Below are positions 4,956-9,918 of a stretch of DNA of 9,918 nt, piece by piece (position 1 is the first letter of the stretch; the number at the start of each line of letters is the position of its first letter). The DNA is from Actinomycetes bacterium (GTDB taxonomy: Bacteria > Actinomycetota > Actinomycetes > Actinomycetales > Cellulomonadaceae): the NCBI GenBank assembly GCA_023401045.1, contig JAEXEM010000286.1:1-9918 (forward strand). Reading direction: 5' to 3'. The notes under the pieces are model-generated. The model was not told where the DNA came from. It searched no databases and saw nothing but the letters and a program-made list of their open reading frames with translations. Both the position numbers and the translations under genes were made by a program.

Positions 4956-6269
4956 GTGAAGCTTCGCCACCTCGCCGCAGCATCCGTCCCCGTCCTCCTC
5001 CTCGCGGCCTGCTCGGGCGGCGGGGGCGGCGGCGGCTCCGCGTCCTCCGACGGTGACGTCACGCTCACCTACTGGGCGAGCAACCAGGGCACGAGCCTCG
5101 ACAACGACAAGGAGGTCCTCACCCCGGTGCTCGAGCAGTTCACCGAGGAGACGGGCATCGACGTCGACCTCGAGGTCATCGGCTGGAGCGACCTGCAGAC
5201 CCGCATCCAGACGGCCGTCACCTCCGGGCAGGCCCCCGACGTCGTCAACATCGGCAACACGTGGGCCGTGTCGCTGCAGGCCACGGGCGCCTTCCTGCCG
5301 CTCGACGACGCCGCGATGGACGCGATCGGCGGCGCGGACAAGTTCGTCGACACGGCGCTGGAGACCGGCGGCGCCCCGGGCACCGACCCGACCTCGGTGC
5401 CGCTGTACGGGCTCGCGTACGGGCTCTACTACAACAAGGCGATGTTCGAGGCGGCCGGCCTCCAGCCCCCGACGACCTGGGAGGAGATGGTCTCGGCCGC
5501 GCAGACGCTCACCGACCCGGCCACCGGGGTCTACGGCATGGCGCTGGCCGCCGGCAGCTACACCGAGAACAACCACTTCGCGTTCATCAACGCCACGCAG
5601 AACGGCGCCGAGCTCTTCGACGAGGACGGGAACCCGACGTTCACCGAGGACGGTGTCGTCGACGGCATCGTCCGCTACCTCGACCTCATGCAGACCGACG
5701 CCGTCGCCAACCCGTCGAACGCGCAGTACGACAACGCGTCCTTCGCCGTCACCGACTTCGCCGCCGGCAAGGCCGCGATGATCCTCAACCAGAACAACGC
5801 CAACGCGACGATCGAGGCCAACGGCATGGCCCCGGACGCGTACGGCGTCGTGCCCTTCCCGGCCCCGGCGGACGCGGAGAGCGACGTCGCGAGCCACGTC
5901 GCGGGCATCAACATCTCGGTGTTCGCGAACACCGACCACCCGGACGAGGCGCTGCAGCTCGTCGAGTACATGACGAGCGAGGAGGTCCAGACGACCCTCG
6001 GCAAGCCGTTCTCGTCGCTGCCCGTGCTCAAGGACGCGAAGGCGGTCTTCACCGACGACCCCGAGCTCGCCGAGACGTTCACGCAGATCTACAACGAGCG
6101 CTCCGCACCGCTGCCCCTCGTGCCGGCGGAGGACCAGTTCGAGACGACCGTCGGGCAGGCGATGAACAAGATGTTCGCCACGATCGCCACCGGCGGCACG
6201 GTCACCGAGGACGACGTCCGCGAGGCCATGCAGACCGCGCAGGACCAGGTCGAGGCGTCGGTCGGCTGA
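4956..6269 (+). CDS. ABC sugar transporter solute-binding lipoprotein (family 1)
   Basis: A 437-residue extracellular lipoprotein that would bind an oligosaccharide and deliver it to the two permeases encoded next. The signal peptide covers residues 1-19 with lipobox LAAC (Cys19), followed by a Gly-rich linker. The mature part starts with the usual strand TLTYWAS, and shows TSGQAPDVVNIG, GLYYNKAMFEAAGL and PPTTWEEM, all hallmarks of family 1 solute-binding proteins (UgpB/MalE-like). Length is typical. The GTG start is set by AAGGGAG 5 nt upstream; longer forms would read through the promoter. The permease gene follows after 29 nt without a terminator, so this is the first gene of an operon, regulated at the AACCGGTT site. 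It is unrelated in class to the LplA-like protein at 24-1709, so the locus has two distinct binding proteins. Ligand not determinable; a mannose- or N-glycan-derived sugar is a guess from the downstream hydrolase. Confidence 0.93.
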   Translation: MKLRHLAAASVPVLLLAACSGGGGGGGSASSDGDVTLTYWASNQGTSLDNDKEVLTPVLEQFTEETGIDVDLEVIGWSDLQTRIQTAVTSGQAPDVVNIGNTWAVSLQATGAFLPLDDAAMDAIGGADKFVDTALETGGAPGTDPTSVPLYGLAYGLYYNKAMFEAAGLQPPTTWEEMVSAAQTLTDPATGVYGMALAAGSYTENNHFAFINATQNGAELFDEDGNPTFTEDGVVDGIVRYLDLMQTDAVANPSNAQYDNASFAVTDFAAGKAAMILNQNNANATIEANGMAPDAYGVVPFPAPADAESDVASHVAGINISVFANTDHPDEALQLVEYMTSEEVQTTLGKPFSSLPVLKDAKAVFTDDPELAETFTQIYNERSAPLPLVPAEDQFETTVGQAMNKMFATIATGGTVTEDDVREAMQTAQDQVEASVG

Positions 6270-6298
6270 CGGCGGCGGACCGCACCGAGGAGGACGCC

Positions 6299-7267
6299 GT
6301 GGCGACGACCACGTCCACCGCCCCGCCGGTGCCCGCAGCGCGCACCGCTCCCCGCCGCCGCACCCGGCGCAGCGGGTGGTGGCTGCCGTACGCGCTGCTG
6401 GCACCGGCGGTGGTGCTCGAGCTGTTCATCCACCTGCTGCCGATGCTCACCGGCATCTGGATGAGCTTCACGCAGCTCACGCGGTTCTTCATCCGCAACT
6501 GGTCGGCGGCGCCGTTCGTCGGGCTGCGCAACTACCAGGTCGCCCTCGACCTCGACGGCGCCGTGGGCCGCGCGCTGCTCAGCTCCTTCGCCATCACGTG
6601 CGGCTACACCGTGCTCGTCGTCGGGGTCGCCTGGGCACTGGGGATGGCCGCGGCGGTGGCGCTGCAGCGACCGTTCCGCGGCCGGTCGCTGTTCCGCACG
6701 TTCTTCCTCGTGCCGTACGCGCTGCCCGTGTACGCGGGCATCGTCACGTGGAACTTCATGCTCCAGCGGGACACCGGGGTCGTCAACCAGCTGCTCGTCG
6801 AGGACCTCGGGCTGCTCGACGAGCGGCCGTTCTGGCTCATCGGGGGCAACGCGTTCGTGTCGATCGTCGTCGTCGCGACGTGGCGGCTGTGGCCGTTCGC
6901 GTTCCTCATGCTCACCGCCGGGCTGCAGTCGGTGCCGGACGACCTGTACGAGGCGGCGGCGATGGACGGGGCGCACGCGTTCCGGTCGTGGTGGTCGATC
7001 ACGGTGCCGATGCTGCGGCCGGTCAACCTCGTGCTCGTCCTCGTCATGTTCCTGTGGGTGTTCAACGACTTCAACACCCCGTACGTCCTCTTCGGGACGT
7101 CGCAGCCACCGGCGGGCGACCTCATCTCGTTCCACATCTACAACGCCTCGTTCCTCACGTGGAACTTCGGCGCCGGTGCGGCGATGTCGGTGCTCCTGCT
7201 CCTCTTCCTGCTGCTCGTGACGGGCGTCTACCTGCTCGTCCTCAACCGGAGGTCGCGCCGTGCATGA
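6299..7267 (+). CDS. ABC sugar transporter permease, MalF/UgpA type
   Basis: A 322-residue inner-membrane subunit of a CUT1-type importer. After a basic, Pro/Ala-rich cytoplasmic N terminus (1-26) there are six hydrophobic segments, about 27-57, 95-121, 133-155, 180-206, 240-265 and 290-316. The cytoplasmic EAA loop, which docks the ATPase, is at residues 218-241 (EAAAMDGAH, then SITVPMLRP), with the conserved Gly and the terminal Pro present. The GTG start at 6299 has GAGGAGG 5 nt upstream; the reading frame is open further upstream, but those residues overlap the solute-binding gene and are not transporter-like. It overlaps the second permease by 8 nt, implying translational coupling. It would pair with that permease as a heterodimer. 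No ATP-binding subunit is encoded in the window, as in many actinobacterial sugar importers that share an MsiK-like ATPase. Confidence 0.93.
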   Translation: MATTTSTAPPVPAARTAPRRRTRRSGWWLPYALLAPAVVLELFIHLLPMLTGIWMSFTQLTRFFIRNWSAAPFVGLRNYQVALDLDGAVGRALLSSFAITCGYTVLVVGVAWALGMAAAVALQRPFRGRSLFRTFFLVPYALPVYAGIVTWNFMLQRDTGVVNQLLVEDLGLLDERPFWLIGGNAFVSIVVVATWRLWPFAFLMLTAGLQSVPDDLYEAAAMDGAHAFRSWWSITVPMLRPVNLVLVLVMFLWVFNDFNTPYVLFGTSQPPAGDLISFHIYNASFLTWNFGAGAAMSVLLLLFLLLVTGVYLLVLNRRSRRA

Positions 7268-8099
7268 CACCCGGGCCTTCAAGGTCTACCGCACCGCGGT
7301 CGTCGTCCTCCTCGCGGCCGTCACGGCGCTGCCGCTCTACGTCATGCTGACGTCGTCGCTCAAGCCGCTGCAGGACGTCCGCGGGGCGTTCTCGTGGTGG
7401 CCGACCGACCTCACGTTCCAGCCGTTCGTCGACATGTGGACGACGGTCCCGCTGGCCAGGTACTTCGTCAACAGCCTCGTCGTGTCGAGCGCGGCCACGC
7501 TCGCGAGCCTGGCGATCGCGGTGTTCGCGTCCTACGCGGTCTCGCGGTACCGGTTCCGCGGCCGGTCGACGTTCACGACGACGGTGCTCTCGACGCAGAT
7601 GTTCCCCGGCGTGCTGTTCCTCCTGCCGCTGTTCATCATCTTCGTCAACATCGAGCAGCAGACGGGGTTCCAGTTCGTCGGCACCCGCATCGGGCTCGTC
7701 ATCACGTACCTCACGTTCTCGCTGCCGTTCTCCATCTGGATGCTCTCGGGGTACCTCGACAACATCCCGCAGGAGCTCGACGAGGCGGCCCGGGTCGACG
7801 GCTGCTCCCCCATCGGCGCGCTGTTCCGCGTCGTGCTGCCCGCCGCACGGCCGGGCGTCATCGCGGTGGCGATCTACGCGTTCATGACGGCGTGGGGCGA
7901 GGTGCTCTTCGCGTCGGTCATGACGACCGAGGCGAACCGCACGCTCGCCGTGGGGATCCGGCAGTACTCGACGCAGACGAACGTCTACTGGAACGAGATC
8001 ATGGCCGCCTCGCTCGTCGTCTCGGTGCCCGTGGTCATCGGGTTCCTCCTGCTGCAGCGGCACTTCGTCGCCGGGCTCACCGCAGGGGCGGTCAAGTGA
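7260..8099 (+). CDS. ABC sugar transporter permease, MalG/UgpE type
   Basis: A 279-residue inner-membrane subunit partnering the MalF-type permease. Six hydrophobic segments fall near 11-30, 70-92, 107-130, 143-163, 196-222 and 248-267. The characteristic MLTSSLKP sequence follows the first segment, and the EAA loop is at 175-198 (DEAARVDGCSPIGALFRVVLPAARPG), the ATPase docking site. Length and layout are typical of MalG-like proteins. The GTG start at 7260 has GGAGG 7 nt upstream and overlaps the end of the preceding gene by 8 nt. Its stop overlaps the GTG of the hydrolase by 4 nt (GTGA), so transporter and enzyme are made together. Substrate is not readable from this subunit. Confidence 0.93.
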   Translation: MHDTRAFKVYRTAVVVLLAAVTALPLYVMLTSSLKPLQDVRGAFSWWPTDLTFQPFVDMWTTVPLARYFVNSLVVSSAATLASLAIAVFASYAVSRYRFRGRSTFTTTVLSTQMFPGVLFLLPLFIIFVNIEQQTGFQFVGTRIGLVITYLTFSLPFSIWMLSGYLDNIPQELDEAARVDGCSPIGALFRVVLPAARPGVIAVAIYAFMTAWGEVLFASVMTTEANRTLAVGIRQYSTQTNVYWNEIMAASLVVSVPVVIGFLLLQRHFVAGLTAGAVK

Positions 8100-9918
8100 C
8101 GCGCGGGGTGCCCCGCCCGTCGGCGTCCGTCGTCGGGCCGGGCGGGCCGGTCACGTGGCTGGGCGCGAACTTCTGGTCACGGGCCGGCGGGCCGCTCATG
8201 TGGCGGCACGACGACCCGGACCTCGTGCGGGCCGAGCTCGACGTGCTCGCCCGGCACGGGCTGACGATGACCCGCTCGTTCTTCTACTGGCCGGACGTCA
8301 TGCCGACCCCGACGACGCTCGACGCCGAGATGCTCGACCGCTTCGCCGACTTCCTCCACGCGCACACCGAGGCGGGGATGACGACGGTCCCGACGTTCCT
8401 CGTCGGGCACATGTCCGGGGAGAACTGGGACCCGGTGTGGCGCGGTGGGCGGGACCTCTACACCGACGTGTGGATGGTCGGGCGGCAGGCCTGGTACGTC
8501 GAGCAGCTCACCGCACGGTTCGCCGGGCACCCCGCCGTCGCCGGGTGGCTCATCTCGAACGAGATGCCGATCTACGGCGGCGAGGGACGACGTGCGGACG
8601 TCGAGGCGTGGGCGCGGCTCATGGTGCACGCGGTGCGGGCCGGTGGAGGGGACCAGCCCGTGTCGATCGGCGACGGCGCGTGGGGCGTCGAGCAGACGGG
8701 GCACGACAACGGGTACTCGACGGTCGACCTCGGTGCGTTCGTCGACTTCACCGGCCCGCACGTCTACCGCATGGAGTCCGACCAGGTGCGCCAGCACCTC
8801 AAGGCCGCGTGGGTGTGCGAGCTCGCCGCGGTCGGCGGGCGGCCCGTCGTCATGGAGGAGTTCGGGCTGTCGAGCGACTTCGTCTCCCCCACCGGGGCGG
8901 CGACCTACTACCGCCAGCTGCTCCACACGACGCTCACCGCGGGCGCCACCGGCTGGATCGCGTGGAACAACACCGACTACGACACGGTCCTCGACCAGCG
9001 GCCCTACGCACACCACCCCTTCGAGCTGCACTTCGGGATCACGACGTCCGACGGCACCCCGAAGCCGCCGCTGCTCGAGCTCGAGCGGTTCGCCGCGACG
9101 CTGCGGGCGATCGACCTGCCGCGGTGCACCCGCGCCCCGGCGCAGGCGGCGCTCGTCGTGCCGTCCCACCTCGCGGCGGACTACCCCTTCACCACCGAGG
9201 AGGAGCGCGCGCTGATCGTCCGCACCGGCGAGCAGGCGTACGTCGCGGCGCGCGAGGCCGACCTGCCCGTCGGGGTGGTCCGCGAGCGCACGGACGGCGG
9301 CCTCCCCGAGGGGTACGACCTCTACCTGCTGCCGTCGGTCAAGCAGCTCTGCGGGCCGTCGTGGGTGCAGCTCCTCGACCTCGCGGCGTCCGGTGCCACC
9401 GTCTACGCGTCCTACTGCGCCGGCGAGTCACCGGTGCAGCGCGGGCCGTGGTGGATCCGCACCGAGGAGCTCTTCGGCGTGCAGCGCGAGCTCGCGTACG
9501 GGCTCGTCGACCCCATCGACGACGACGAGGTCGTCCTCACGTTCGAGTCCGCCCTCGGGTCCCTGCGCGCCGGGGACGAGCTGCGGTTCCGCGCCGCCGG
9601 GAACGCCGAGGCACGCGCCCACCTGCCGGTGAGCGTCCTCGACGCGACGGTCGTCGCACGCGACGCGCACGGCCGGCCGGCGCTCGTCGTCAAGGACCAC
9701 GGCCCCGGGCGCGCGGTGCTGTGCACGTACCCGCTGGAGTACCTCGCGAGCGCGCAGGGCCGGGTCAACCCCGAGGACACGTGGCGGCTCTACGACGCCC
9801 TCGCCGTGCTCGCCGGGGTCGATCGGCCGGTGCGGGTGCCGGACGACCCACGGGTGCTCGTCGACCGGCTCGTCCAGGGGGACGGGCGGGAGGTCGTCGT
9901 GCTCGTGCGCGCGCCCGC
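8096..9918 (+). CDS. GH5-like (clan GH-A) glycoside hydrolase, possibly subfamily GH5_18; 3' truncated
   Basis: At least 607 residues, cut by the window end. It probably hydrolyses a beta-linked sugar, likely in the cytoplasm, as there is no signal peptide. Residues about 20-330 look like a clan GH-A (beta/alpha)8 barrel: RSFFYWPD on an early strand, GWLISNEMP on strand 4 with the acid/base candidate Glu156 preceded by Asn, HVY at 222-224, VVMEEFG with nucleophile candidate Glu255, and GWIAWNN at strand 8 (Trp290). From about 350 a second alpha/beta domain resembles the trimerisation/GATase-like domain of GH42 enzymes (YDLYLLPSVKQL near 407), then a beta-rich part begins. The layout matches my memory of GH5_18, whose bifidobacterial members act on Man-beta-1,4-GlcNAc; this needs checking. 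The GTG at 8096 has AGGGG 7 nt upstream and overlaps the permease stop. Alternative: another GH5 or GH42-like beta-glycosidase. Hydrolase is near sure, subfamily moderate. Confidence 0.88.
   Translation, partial: MTRGVPRPSASVVGPGGPVTWLGANFWSRAGGPLMWRHDDPDLVRAELDVLARHGLTMTRSFFYWPDVMPTPTTLDAEMLDRFADFLHAHTEAGMTTVPTFLVGHMSGENWDPVWRGGRDLYTDVWMVGRQAWYVEQLTARFAGHPAVAGWLISNEMPIYGGEGRRADVEAWARLMVHAVRAGGGDQPVSIGDGAWGVEQTGHDNGYSTVDLGAFVDFTGPHVYRMESDQVRQHLKAAWVCELAAVGGRPVVMEEFGLSSDFVSPTGAATYYRQLLHTTLTAGATGWIAWNNTDYDTVLDQRPYAHHPFELHFGITTSDGTPKPPLLELERFAATLRAIDLPRCTRAPAQAALVVPSHLAADYPFTTEEERALIVRTGEQAYVAAREADLPVGVVRERTDGGLPEGYDLYLLPSVKQLCGPSWVQLLDLAASGATVYASYCAGESPVQRGPWWIRTEELFGVQRELAYGLVDPIDDDEVVLTFESALGSLRAGDELRFRAAGNAEARAHLPVSVLDATVVARDAHGRPALVVKDHGPGRAVLCTYPLEYLASAQGRVNPEDTWRLYDALAVLAGVDRPVRVPDDPRVLVDRLVQGDGREVVVLVRAP

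Noticed and set aside
1..9918. Mobile elements, integrase sites, CRISPR arrays, toxin-antitoxin or defence genes
   Set aside because: No transposase, integrase, spaced repeat array or defence-type domain was recognised; composition looks uniform across the window.

Overview
This is a 9.9-kb stretch of a very GC-rich genome. Third codon positions are almost all G or C, GTG starts are frequent, the -10 elements are TANNNT-like, and ATP-binding subunits of sugar transporters are absent from the locus. Together these point to an actinobacterium, possibly near Cellulomonadaceae, Promicromonosporaceae or Microbacteriaceae; the family is a guess. Nothing suggests a mobile element, prophage, CRISPR array or RNA gene. 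The window reads as one chromosomal carbohydrate-utilisation locus.

Layout. (1) Positions 24-1709, minus strand: a large lipoprotein solute-binding protein of the LplA/YtcQ-like class. (2) Positions 1710-2258: a 549-bp divergent control region. It holds a good minus-strand promoter (TTGACG-N17-TAGCCT), two near-identical 12-bp elements flanking that promoter 54 bp apart, a 16-bp perfect palindrome, a leader predicted to be about 146 nt long with several inverted repeats, and further inverted repeats near the lacI-family start. (3) Positions 2259-3260, plus: a first LacI-family regulator. (4) Positions 3316-3627, minus: a small antibiotic-biosynthesis-monooxygenase (ABM) fold protein. (5) Positions 3771-4790, plus: a second LacI-family regulator, divergent from the ABM gene. 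(6) Positions 4791-4955: a promoter and an AACCGGTT-centred operator candidate. (7) Positions 4956 to beyond 9918, plus: a tight operon of solute-binding lipoprotein, MalF-type permease, MalG-type permease and a clan GH-A (GH5-like) glycoside hydrolase cut off by the window edge.

How it may work together. The 4956-8099 genes form a CUT1-type ABC importer for an oligosaccharide, lacking its ATPase, which is probably a shared MsiK-like protein encoded elsewhere. The GH5-like enzyme is translationally coupled to the last permease, has no visible signal peptide, and so probably cleaves the imported sugar in the cytoplasm. Its barrel resembles what I remember of subfamily GH5_18, whose bifidobacterial members act on the Man-beta-1,4-GlcNAc core of N-glycans. 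An N-glycan or mannoside substrate is therefore the leading hypothesis, not a demonstrated fact. The second LacI-family protein likely controls this operon through the AACCGGTT site. The first likely controls the divergent LplA-like gene through the paired sites near 1850 and 1904.

I see no radically new system. The least ordinary signals are the control region at 1734-1911, the coupled GH5-like enzyme with its possible N-glycan link, and the pair of divergent, apparently leaderless genes around 3627-3771.
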